A stretch of 17,443 bases of DNA from Beroe ovata (taxonomy: Eukaryota > Ctenophora > Nuda > Beroida > Beroidae). Positions 1 through 8,217 of the stretch are shown here, in pieces (within the stretch, counting starts at the first letter, position 1; every line of letters begins with the position of its first letter). A program made the translations under genes and the position numbers. The notes beneath the pieces were generated by a model. That model was not told the origin of the DNA. It searched no databases and saw nothing but the letters and a program-made list of their open reading frames with translations. The DNA is taken from contig CAMPET010000035.1 of assembly GCA_946803715.1 (NCBI GenBank), positions 97,102-114,544 of the forward strand. Reading direction: 5' to 3'.

Positions 1-201
1 TCAGATCAGAAATCCGAGGAAAATTTTTCCACAGTTTAGCGACAGATAAAGAGTGTTTCTGGACCATTTTTTGACGTAAAATCCGAATATGAAAGAATTA
101 TTGAACTAGCTCGATGGTAAATCGGTCAAAATTCCAATTCCTTCAAAGTTGTGAGGATTGAAGTCGCATGATAAATAGCTCATCAGGGAAGCGTGATAGA
201 G

Positions 202-894
202 CTAAAATTTGATCGGGAATCGATTCAGCGTCCAAAAATACGTAGGAATCGATAGTTTTTGCATCAAAATTGAGCAAAAAAATTTCTGATCTTGGTGCGT
301 CCCATTGATTTTCGTGTTTTTGCACTGTTTGCTTCCCACAGGTTTGAAATCGTGTTTTGGATGTGGTTTCACTGCAAGTCTGAACTTCAAATGATGGCAA
401 TGAGGGTTGATACTTGTAGTGTGACAGTAGGAGAGATGATTTGGTGAAAAAGTAGCGTCATAAGTGCCGGTTAAGTCCTCATTACAGACCTTCAAAATCG
501 ACGTATTAAAGTGTGGGATCATCCACTTCACTTTTTACTGCTAATAAAGTTCTAGAGGTATCAGCTCTTACCTCATATGTGTTGGTGTTGATTGAGATAG
601 AATGAGAGTAACCTTGAGCTGTGACAACCAGGCTACCAGGTTCTCTGTGCAGTTTCAAATCACTGTACAACACACTCATCCTGGACGCATGTGTGAGGGA
701 ATGAGGGATGTTGGATAATGTTACTACAGCACAATCATTCACGAACAACACAGAAACACAGATGGGATATGGCTCTGGGAAAGTAGGTGAAGAATTTGGA
801 GGAAAAAGTGTAACGCAAGTTTATCTAGGAAATTGACTGTTCGGTTGATACCAGAATCGAAATAAGTAAGATGGGATCTTTGAAAAATTTCCAT
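202..894 (-). CDS. Putative small spliced gene of unknown function (three-exon model)
   Basis: I do not recognise this protein. The best-supported part is the middle exon, about 774-572. It is preceded by a good acceptor (pyrimidine-rich, ending TTTCCCAG) and followed by a near-perfect donor (GAG|GTAAGA at 571). It encodes a 67-residue segment including PYPICVSVLFVNDC and ending INTNTYE. An upstream ATG at 894 gives a 14-codon exon ending at 852. Joining it over a 77-bp intron keeps the frame. Downstream, an 82-bp intron (571-490) to an acceptor at 491-490 keeps phase 0 and opens a frame of about 95 codons to a stop at 202. That exon is rich in Cys and His. The model protein is about 177 residues, with no clear signal peptide or membrane segment. 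The last exon is uncertain, because another frame (400-143) is also open. The gene follows MCMBP on the same strand, about 140 bp beyond its stop. The splice sites are seen; the joined model is inferred. Confidence 0.4.
572..774 (-). other. Internal coding exon with strong splice sites
   Basis: This is the middle exon of the unknown gene above, listed separately because it is the best-supported part. The acceptor AG is at 776-775 after a pyrimidine-rich run and the donor GT is at 571-570 in a GAG|GTAAGAG context. The frame is open throughout and has a normal coding composition. The upstream junction splits a codon after its first base, and the downstream junction falls between codons. Confidence 0.55.
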
Positions 895-1033
895 TGAAAA
901 TTTAATAAGTACCAAGAAACAATGATGAGTTAATAAATAAGAATAAAGAAATGATTATCAAAAAGTTAAAAACATATAATGTCAGAATTCAAATATTATA
1001 AAAGTTCATCCGATTCCACGGCCTCCTAATTAC
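895..1033. other. Short intergenic spacer, 3' side of MCMBP
   Basis: This AT-rich stretch separates the MCMBP stop from the candidate start of the next minus-strand gene. I see no exact AATAAA on the minus strand. An ATTAAA lies on the minus strand just before the ATG at 894 and could be a variant polyadenylation signal. If so, the two genes almost touch. Confidence 0.35.
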
Positions 1034-2824
1034 TTAATTAGCTGCAACTCGGCCAATTCTATCCTTCTCTAAGCACTTTGCACTCTCCCAATCCTCCAGC
1101 TGCAATTTCACGTGACCTCTACTGATACCAAACAACCGTGCAATAACCAACAAGCGGTGAAGTGTATCACCCGTAACTTCCTTTGGATTTTCTTTCCGTT
1201 CCGCGACAAAGTCTTTCTCAATCTTGTCCTGCAAATCATCCCCCACTTCATCGTAGCAGATTTGTCTGACAAGAGTGAGGTAACATCGGAACTGATCAAG
1301 GAGAGGCGAGGACGATATCTTGGATTTCATTTCCTCGTAGTTGGGATTCTCCACCATTGGTTGAAGAGGGAGGATGACATCAGAGGGTAGAAGAGACTTT
1401 CCCTCCCCTACAATGAGCACCTTGGCATCACATTCGAACTCGATGTTGTAGTTGAAACCAAAGTCATAGGCAAGTCGTTGCCAGGAAATCAGGTTACCAA
1501 GTGATTTCAAGTTTTCAATCCCATTTGGCTGGAGTTGCCCAGGCTCGAGCACAGTCTCGTCAAGTATGATTTGCATTCCTTTGGGCAGCTGCAGTAGTCC
1601 TGATTTCAGTCTATTAGCACTGTAATCTTTCTTAGGAATCATGACGGAGTTGTTGAAATTGCTGATAGTGAGAGGTAGAGTGAAAGATGTTTCACAGACA
1701 CTGCTCATCAATGCTGACAAACACTCAACCAACTTACTTGACGAACACTTTGTCAAGTTCACTGCGAACTTCCCTAGAGCCATCACATCATCTCTCCTGG
1801 CATAGACATGGGACAGCATGTGTAGGAGGATGTACTCTGCAGCTAGGGGATCACCCAGTGTGATACAATCTCTGATTAGCGTCAATAACTCCTCTCTCAC
1901 CTTGAGTACACGCCCCAATAACTCCTGTTGATCTGGTACACTCATAGACCTCAGTATCGGGTTGATGTGGACGCAGTTCGTCACCTCAATACAATGGACA
2001 CGAGGAACTATGGAACTGGGGGGAAACCTGGTCACCTCTTCCGCGTCCATGTCACATGAGGAGGAATCCACCTCAACTCGTTCTAGAATACCAGTAATTT
2101 CGATAATGTCGTTTATCTTGAATGGAGATGAGTCGGATGTGTAAATGAGAGCCACGCAACACATTCCTGAGTCTGTAGGTAACACCATATTGAGACCTTG
2201 GAACTTTGAACTGTTCTCAACCTCCCCAGATTGCTCCTTGTCATTAGATTCATCTTTCGACTTCTTGACTTTGTCATCGCTGGTATCCATGGTGTCATCT
2301 GGTACTCCTCTTTTCTTGCCAACTTCCACAACGTTTGGTTCAATCTCTGTTGTATCGGAAACTTCCCTCTTCACTGATTGGTTGGCAGGGGCAATGACAT
2401 CACTTCGAGTCCAGGCATTTCGGCCAGGAACAGGAACACAATAGTACACAAGTCGACAATCCCTCTTGAGATATGACTCGTCATTCCAGTCAATCTGATA
2501 GCCCTCGGGTAGATTAAGCACGTCTGAATACTTTCCCGTGCTCCTGATATTCTCCCTACCTTCACACTTGGCCATGTATTCCTTTGTGTAGAACTCCTGG
2601 TCCAAGATATCTTGCACCATAACATGACATTGTACCAAACTTCCTGACGCGGAGTCAGTGGAGATCCATGGGATAGTGGTATCTGATCCGGTGATGTGAT
2701 TGCGGAATTGTGTGGTGACTTCATCTTCCCAGGATAGTTCAGACGAGGTGGAAGAGTTTTGATAGATGTTCTGGACAAGAGCCCGTGGGTTTGATATCCA
2801 TTCCTCATGGGCGAGACACGGCAT
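1034..2824 (-). CDS. MCMBP: Mini-chromosome maintenance complex-binding protein (MCMBP)
   Basis: MCMBP binds the MCM2-7 replicative helicase in the nucleus, where it is known to affect MCM complex assembly and its release from chromatin. The match to human MCMBP (642 residues) spans the whole length. It covers the N-terminal MPC...W(I/L)S.P segment, VQDILDQEFY, YYCVPVPG, FKINDIIEITGIL (an OB-like segment), LAAEYILLHMLSHVY, ALGKFAVNL, IPKKDYSANRL, SGLLQLPKG, GKSLLPSD and a C-terminal VTGDTLHRLLVIARL. An acidic, lysine-rich linker with KKRG and KVKKSK (about residues 170-190) may hold a nuclear localisation signal. I chose the start at 2824 (596 residues) because the family begins MPC there. 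The frame stays open to 2905, but those 27 residues have no family counterpart, and an acceptor-like CTGCCAG ends one base before the chosen ATG. The coding region has no introns, unlike the vertebrate gene. The identification is firm; the exact start is less certain. Confidence 0.96.
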   Translation of the reverse strand: MPCLAHEEWISNPRALVQNIYQNSSTSSELSWEDEVTTQFRNHITGSDTTIPWISTDSASGSLVQCHVMVQDILDQEFYTKEYMAKCEGRENIRSTGKYSDVLNLPEGYQIDWNDESYLKRDCRLVYYCVPVPGRNAWTRSDVIAPANQSVKREVSDTTEIEPNVVEVGKKRGVPDDTMDTSDDKVKKSKDESNDKEQSGEVENSSKFQGLNMVLPTDSGMCCVALIYTSDSSPFKINDIIEITGILERVEVDSSSCDMDAEEVTRFPPSSIVPRVHCIEVTNCVHINPILRSMSVPDQQELLGRVLKVREELLTLIRDCITLGDPLAAEYILLHMLSHVYARRDDVMALGKFAVNLTKCSSSKLVECLSALMSSVCETSFTLPLTISNFNNSVMIPKKDYSANRLKSGLLQLPKGMQIILDETVLEPGQLQPNGIENLKSLGNLISWQRLAYDFGFNYNIEFECDAKVLIVGEGKSLLPSDVILPLQPMVENPNYEEMKSKISSSPLLDQFRCYLTLVRQICYDEVGDDLQDKIEKDFVAERKENPKEVTGDTLHRLLVIARLFGISRGHVKLQLEDWESAKCLEKDRIGRVAAN

Positions 2825-2905
2825 ACTGGCAGGTACTGGGATGAAGTGTTTGAGTGAAGACTGGGAACTAGGGAGCAACAATAAATCACATGAAATGGAT
2901 GACAA

Positions 2906-3693
2906 AACGTGGGAACTGTAATAACTGAGAATGAGCGATATTATAAATTGATAAGGTGTCTAAAATGTAACTTGCTGCGTCAAATACGCACGCAAATCAT
3001 ACTTTATACAATATGATATTGCACAAGTTTATCTATGTTCTAATGATAGATTTGGGAGAGCTGAAAGATGAATGATAATGATAGGCACAATATTGCACCT
3101 TGGTGAGACATAAAAATGGAATTAATACCTAGTGAATGGTTATTGGTTATACATCTAAATGAGAGAAGAATTTCTTGCAATAGAAATAAAATTAAATCAA
3201 TCACAATTATCATATCAGAGTCGAATTAATTACAATTTCCACACAACGTCTAACAAGCACATTTGAGTATTGATTCTTTCCCCTTTTCAAGATGAACTAT
3301 GAGGATTGAGGGGCATACCAAGTAGTGAAGGTTCTTCAATTTCATAATGATATCCAGTAGGTATTCACACTTAAATCAAGGATATTTCAAGAACCCACAT
3401 ATCCCGAAATGAAAAAAGCAATGGGTTCACCCTAATTAATAAATATAAGAAGATACTCATTTGAAATCCGTCCAGCGAATCCCAGCCTCAATCAAAGGTG
3501 TGAAAGATGTCGGTAAGCTACTTTAAAATTACGGATGTACACAAAAGTTTTATAAGCTACAAGTTGTACAAGACTTTAATCATCATACACAGATCAATAT
3601 TACTCTGGAGAATCTGGAGAGTATTTGTGTCACATTTGAGTTCGAAAATAATAAGATAATATCATAAGTCACGATTTAGAATGATACCCCCTC
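2906..3693. other. Intergenic region between ArfGAP1 and MCMBP
   Basis: About 790 bp of AT-rich sequence lie between the ArfGAP1 polyadenylation signal and the MCMBP coding region. It should contain the MCMBP promoter and any 5' UTR exon. I see no open frame of note, no tRNA, no convincing TATA box and no clear donor to pair with the acceptor-like site at 2826. Confidence 0.4.
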
Positions 3694-3699
3694 TTTATT
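3694..3699 (-). terminator. Polyadenylation signal AATAAA of ArfGAP1
   Basis: TTTATT on the plus strand reads AATAAA on the minus strand. It lies about 42 nt after the ArfGAP1 stop codon at 3741-3743, the right place for a short 3' UTR. A TG-containing stretch follows, but the cleavage site cannot be fixed from sequence. Confidence 0.6.
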
Positions 3700-3740
3700 T
3701 GAATGATAATCATGTACAGATAGGTAATAACTTAGCACAC

Positions 3741-5141
3741 CTATTCCCGTTTTGAAGTAGACTTCCCTTTCTTACTACCACTTGATTTACTGTCCATCCA
3801 CCCATCATCCCATCCTTCATTAAGCCAGTCATCAAGGTTTTCAGAAGTGTTCTTCTGTGTAGCCGACTTTCTCTGGTTGATATCCTGACCGAATATTCCC
3901 TGGTCGGCAGGCTGCATGGAGGAGTTGGAGTAGGAAGTATTGCTATGAGAAGAAGATGAGGAGTATGAATTGCTGACACTCATGTTGGACATCCCCGAGG
4001 AAAGACTAGTAGGATCTTGGAATGTATCATTCTGATATCCACCTCCACTGTTACCAAAGCCTGTGTTACTGTAGCTGTTACCGTAGGACTGCCCCCCTCT
4101 CGAGTTCACACTATTCCAGCCTTTCTCGGAGTACTTGGCAACCATGTTCGCTCCCTGACTACCCAGTTGGACTGCCTTGTGTGATACACTACTCAGAGAC
4201 TGTTTCACATTAGCCTGGAAGTCGGGATCCATGACTTTAGCAGCTGAGGGTTTGATGTAGTTCTCGTTCACCTCGATAGCCTTCTCACCGGCTGCCCTGG
4301 CTAGTTGTGTTGCTCCCGTCGCGAGGGCAGAGCCCCAGTAGGATAGAGTATCCATGTACTGGTTGTTAGATTGCACTGGCTGAGGAGCTGGCGTACTGCC
4401 AAATCCCACATACTTCCCTCCTTGGGAGGGAGGGAGAGCATCAGATCTCATCTGGTTTTCCATCATCTTGTTAGATAGGAACTGGTCACGAGCCTGAAGC
4501 TGGGCGTTCCCACCATACGTGTACGTATCCTGGTTGCCTTGGTAGTTGTTACTACTGCTGACAGAGCTCATGTTGTTGTATGATGATCTGTTGCTAACAT
4601 CGTTGTAACTGTTAGAACTGTACGAGTGCTGGCTACCCCCGTTGTATGACGACTCTTTGGCACCCAGTTTGGGGGACACACTGGCGTTGTTCCCTTGCAG
4701 GAGCGCGGGTGATGATCTGTTCTCCTTGGATCGTAGCATTGACTCCGATACCTTTGCTTTGGACGGGTCCCACGCTCTACCCTCACTCTCCGTCTTTACC
4801 TTGTCTCTCCACAATTCAGCTGCTCTTGTGTTATACTTCTGAGAGATGGGACCGGAAGAGTTGTAGTCAGGCTGTGACTCCAGAAACTTGCGGGCCTTGT
4901 CATTACCACCAACCTTCATCTTGGCTAGCTCGGTGTCCTTCCACTTGTCCATGGTGAGTGATCGGACAAAAGAAAGGTGGACCCCAACTCCGCGGTGCTT
5001 TCCAGAACATTCCAAACAGATGAATATCGCCAGAGAAACACTCGCCCATTGAGGATTTCGGGCACCACATTCAAAACAGAGATTGTTAGAGTCTTTGGGG
5101 CGTAATTCGCCCAACAGTCGTCTTGTTCGTGGACTAGCCAT
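3741..5141 (-). CDS. ARFGAP1: ArfGAP1-type ADP-ribosylation factor GTPase-activating protein
   Basis: ArfGAP1 stimulates GTP hydrolysis by Arf1 on Golgi membranes and so controls COPI coat dynamics. The 466-residue product opens with a nearly family-perfect ArfGAP domain (residues 1-120) starting MASPRTRR. It has a C4 zinc finger (C22, C25, C42, C45), the arginine finger at R50, and [17 protein letters not shown]. Residues 262-300 ([18 protein letters not shown]..., then [12 protein letters not shown]) match the curvature-sensing ALPS region of ArfGAP1. Residues 323-346 ([10 protein letters not shown]...KGWNSV) match the following conserved segment. The middle and residues 350-410 are Ser/Asn/Tyr/Gly-rich and probably disordered. 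An acidic-tryptophan motif ([12 protein letters not shown], 437-448) resembles coatomer delta-binding tails, followed by a basic tail. It is slightly longer than human ArfGAP1 (about 406 residues). The coding region is uninterrupted. An acceptor (TTTCTCTTACAG) ends 23 nt before the ATG, implying a spliced 5' leader. Confidence 0.96.
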   Translation of the reverse strand: MASPRTRRLLGELRPKDSNNLCFECGARNPQWASVSLAIFICLECSGKHRGVGVHLSFVRSLTMDKWKDTELAKMKVGGNDKARKFLESQPDYNSSGPISQKYNTRAAELWRDKVKTESEGRAWDPSKAKVSESMLRSKENRSSPALLQGNNASVSPKLGAKESSYNGGSQHSYSSNSYNDVSNRSSYNNMSSVSSSNNYQGNQDTYTYGGNAQLQARDQFLSNKMMENQMRSDALPPSQGGKYVGFGSTPAPQPVQSNNQYMDTLSYWGSALATGATQLARAAGEKAIEVNENYIKPSAAKVMDPDFQANVKQSLSSVSHKAVQLGSQGANMVAKYSEKGWNSVNSRGGQSYGNSYSNTGFGNSGGGYQNDTFQDPTSLSSGMSNMSVSNSYSSSSSHSNTSYSNSSMQPADQGIFGQDINQRKSATQKNTSENLDDWLNEGWDDGWMDSKSSGSKKGKSTSKRE

Positions 5142-5163
5142 GTGGTTCTACAACATGCCCTCT

Positions 5164-5180
5164 CCTGTAAGAGAAATATG
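5164..5180 (-). promoter_or_regulatory. Probable 3' splice acceptor in the ArfGAP1 5' leader
   Basis: On the minus strand, CATATTTCTCTTACAG|GAG places an AG at 5166-5165 after a pyrimidine-rich run. The remaining leader to the ATG would be 23 nt. This is a cis-spliced 5' UTR intron or a trans-splice acceptor; the sequence alone cannot decide. Confidence 0.5.
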
Positions 5181-6004
5181 TATTTGCGGACGATATCACG
5201 ATATAAGGAATGTGTGACGCAGAACTTTTGTATAGCTAAAGGAAAGAGTATCCATCGATAAAACACATCGGACATCATCTCAAATATACTATCTTATAGT
5301 GAATCGTAAATTGGCAGCAGGAAAACCTGCGCAATGTGCTATGAATCATAGGTTCTTCCCTACTACAGATTACATATTGCATAATGATACATACAGTAAT
5401 ACTGTATACTTTAAAATGAAAATATCAGATACTATCAATATTCCTATCAAATTCAGTAGCCAATGTTTTGCACAAATACAAGCTACTCATTCCTTGATAA
5501 CAGCAACTCATCAAGTCTTCTATTCAACAGTTCAATTAAAATCGTACCCAGTGATCGAAATATTATCGTTGCTTCATGGAAACTTAATAAGATGTGATTG
5601 TAATGAGAGAGCTTGATCGGAACACCAGAAACAAATTGTTGTACCGTTCCCAGAGAGTCGCTGTGCGTGAGCCATTCCCATTTCTCCCCAAGGCATTGTC
5701 TCCACTTTCTGAAATAAAAAGGTCGTGAAATAATAATGAAATAATGAGGTCGACAATACTTCGTGTGTGCAATTTGAAAGGCCAGGGTAGTATAGGTAGC
5801 ACACGCAGATCTTCATTTGATGTTATCAACCAACATACTAACATGTAAACCTACCAGACAGGCGTAAACCATGTGCAATAATCTTTACGCACATCTATGC
5901 CATAATAAACCATTATAGCATTATGATACAGTTGACAGTGGGTGATAATTTATTTCGCACAATTGAGCAAATTTGGGATTGATATCATACTTGAAAACAG
6001 TTCC
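5181..6004. other. Upstream region of ArfGAP1
   Basis: Apart from the candidate exon at 5550-5708, this AT-rich stretch holds nothing I can support. A plus-strand frame at 5299-5616 is open but has no start context, no recognisable motif and an AT-driven composition, so I treat it as chance. The ArfGAP1 promoter should lie here. Confidence 0.35.
5550..5708 (-). other. Candidate exon (5' UTR exon of ArfGAP1 or orphan exon)
   Basis: A strong acceptor (CCTTTTTATTTCAG|AAAG) is followed on the minus strand by a stretch of unusual base order for this AT-rich spacer (AAAGTGGAGACAATGCC onward). Two frames stay open across it to about 5584 and 5574, but neither product resembles anything I know. A possible donor (ACTGG|GTACGA) lies near 5550. 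It could be a non-coding first or second exon of ArfGAP1, or the last exon of an unrecognised gene. This is a weak call based on splice signals. Confidence 0.25.
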
Positions 6005-6938
6005 CTGTGTTTGAAAAGGGTGCCAATTTTGCCAAGTAAAAACGGTGCATTATTCAGTTTAATAAATCGTACAAAGTACCGACATCAGCATTCACAACCT
6101 CGGTCTCGGTTTTAAATGGCAGATTCTACTATGTTGAGTGGACTATTTAAAGTCCACTTTGTCAAATATTAAATTTCACATTGAATAATAAACATGTGAA
6201 AATTCTGGTGGCTGGTGTGAGTAGATGGGAAAAGATGTTTCCTTGCGTTTGACAAGAGCACATGGTTGTATTGTGTAGAGTGACTTCTCCAATTCCTACT
6301 ATTTTTTAAAATTCATGTTAACTGTAATTCGGCAAGAATGATTGGCTTTGGGAAACTAACGACAAAAGTACTAAAATATCCATTTCCCGGAAAAGGCGAA
6401 AAAAAGGGGTAATCGATGTAAATTCACGAGTTTTTGATAAGTAGTGAGTCAGGTGGACTTTGCAGTCCACTAAACTTAATATCATACGTCATAAAAAGTC
6501 TTATGGTCATTTACCAGACGAATCAAAATTCAGATATAATGAGTAGTCGAATGAATTCTTCTTGTATTTGAAAACTTAGAGACCTTTTGCATTACAATTA
6601 GTGGCGAATGATAATTCGACAGGAATGATTTGCTCCGGGAAACAAATGACAAATTACTCATGGGGATGCAATATTGCAGTATCATATATGCAGTATCACT
6701 GTCTTTATCTCAGGGATAAAGACAGTGATAAAGGGCACAAAAAAGAGGGATTATTGAAAATCATGATAAAAATCATGAGACTACTGAGACTATTAAATAA
6801 AAGTAGACTTTTTGGTCCACTATTCAAAATATTTTCTAATTTGAACGCTTCTCCGGAAATCAAGTTGGAATTTCTCCAAACAAATCAGAGTCCAAATATT
6901 ATTAGTACTGAAATAAAATTTTCTTGTATTTGAAAACT
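6005..6938. repeat. Degenerate tandem repeat array, about three units with internal hairpins
   Basis: Three related units follow each other with spacing of about 290-360 bp. Shared landmarks are a terminal box resembling CTTGTATTTGAAAACT (exact at 6561-6576 and 6923-6938, diverged at about 6242) and an AGTGGACT...AGTCCACT hairpin (6137-6158, 6453-6470, diverged at 6802-6821). A 47-nt segment is also shared, at 6326-6372 and 6613-6658, matching at about 38 of 47 columns. The hairpins are 316 and 349 bp apart, so the order is collinear. I see no transposase frame. This could be an old non-autonomous element family or a decayed minisatellite. Confidence 0.55.
6694..6730. repeat. Perfect 16-bp inverted repeat (hairpin)
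   Basis: TATCACTGTCTTTATC (6694-6709) is followed by a 5-nt loop (TCAGG) and the exact reverse complement at 6715-6730. It sits inside the third unit of the surrounding repeat array and has no counterpart in the other units. In DNA it could form a cruciform, and in RNA a stable short stem. Pairing stops at both outer ends, so it is too short for a typical microRNA precursor. Confidence 0.75.
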
Positions 6939-8198
6939 GTGACATTGTTCGTTAGAACTTAGTTGAGTAGCTCTATGAATCTTGTTTTATAACTCATTCC
7001 AACACATTCTCATCTGTAGTTCATATTATGACTTTCATACTTGGGACATCATTATCCGAATGAATACAAAATGTTAGTTAATAAGAATTCAAGTAATTCA
7101 AACAACGGGCATCAACCCGACCATTGCTTATCCTTTACTCCCCCAATAATATCAACATTATAATTTGTAATTGCACCTACAGAACTGAATCCCCTTTTAT
7201 ACCCACGTTCCCTATACCCAAGTTCCCTATACCCAAGTTCCCTATACTATACCCAAGTTCCTTTCTACTACCAATTCAAACGCGAATTATTACGATTTCA
7301 TAAAATTCTACAACACGAACATTTCAGAGACAAATAACATAAAATTATCATCAACTTATCAACTACTATGCATGCACTGAACAGAAACAGAACTTCACCT
7401 AACAGAAATGTAATTGAATAGGTATATGTATCGGACATTAGAATCAATCGGGTACAAAGAATCGCTTAAGTTCATATTTTGGTGATATATTATGCAAATA
7501 ACCACAGGGTGAATTAGAACATATCATGACAAACGATTTATTGAACTCAAATAACCCCAGCAAATAATGTAGTTTTATATACAGTCTATAATTAAATATT
7601 ATTTTGAACGGTAACGATAAATTTTCTTAAATTAATAAATACGGAATTACTCGAATTTCATGCACGTTCGAATCAACTGAATGGATCAAATCATTGGCAT
7701 AATATATAAAACTACCGTATTGTAAGACGAAAACTTTCGTCCCAACGCTTAACTTTGAAAATGACTTCAGAACCGAATGTATATATTTTTCACTAAATTA
7801 AGAGTTTCCTAATCTTCTGACATAATAGCTTCAGATACTTGGAGATCTAACCTTCAATAAAATGAACTTGTACAAAGTCATGATAGCTAGAAATACTTTA
7901 GAGAAGTACTAAGTTAGTTTTTGCATCATTTTCGGTAGCAAAAACATGCCTATCTGAAGATGTATAGGTACCCATGAAAGTGTGGAGCGCACGTCACACG
8001 TTGTACTACTAGAGGGTAATGAAGAAAATGAGGGTTTTGGTAGGTGAGCTTGGACTTGAGTTATTGCTGCTATGTCAGTTCTCAGACGCAGCAAGGTAAC
8101 GGTTATTAAATAGTCAAGCTATATGGCCACACACTTGTATATAATAAGACTGACTAAAAACATCTGTACAGTTAAAAAGTCTCGGTCGAATGACACTC
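6939..8198. other. Intergenic region 3' of the zinc-finger gene
   Basis: This AT-rich stretch holds the 15-bp tandem repeat and otherwise nothing recognisable. The 3' UTR of the zinc-finger gene should run leftward from 8198. I find no exact AATAAA on the minus strand in the first 400 nt, so its polyadenylation site is unknown. A minus-strand open frame at 7909-8094 lies in this presumed 3' UTR and shows no motif. Confidence 0.35.
7198..7261. repeat. 15-bp tandem repeat, about four copies
   Basis: The unit TATACCCAAGTTCCC occurs at 7213-7227 and 7228-7242. It also occurs with one change at 7198-7212, and again at 7248-7261 after a 5-nt partial unit (TATAC). It is a young minisatellite in an AT-rich spacer, and copy number probably varies between individuals. 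Confidence 0.85.
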
Positions 8199-8217
8199 TC
8201 ACGTGACAGTCACGTGG
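8199..8217. promoter_or_regulatory. Pair of CACGTG E-boxes overlapping the zinc-finger stop codon
   Basis: CACGTG occurs at 8200-8205 and 8211-8216, with centres 11 bp apart, about one helical turn. Each is preceded by T, and the first is the palindrome TCACGTGA. The first box overlaps the TGA stop of the zinc-finger gene. bHLH-zip factors such as USF, MITF/TFE or Myc/Max families bind this core; occupancy here is inference. Confidence 0.35.

Noticed and set aside
4925-5278. 117-codon minus-strand frame overlapping the ArfGAP1 start
   Set aside because: It is an out-of-frame shadow of the ArfGAP domain. The other frame has all zinc ligands and the arginine finger.
5299-5616. 105-codon plus-strand frame
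   Set aside because: It begins at a non-ATG codon, shows no motif, and sits in AT-rich DNA upstream of ArfGAP1 with a candidate minus-strand exon across its end.
6601-6933. 110-codon plus-strand frame in the repeat array
   Set aside because: It lies within a degenerate repeat unit, includes the 16-bp hairpin, and the sister units do not keep the frame.
7655-7690. tRNA-like GTTCGAATC box
   Set aside because: No matching A box, acceptor stem or anticodon arm can be drawn around it.
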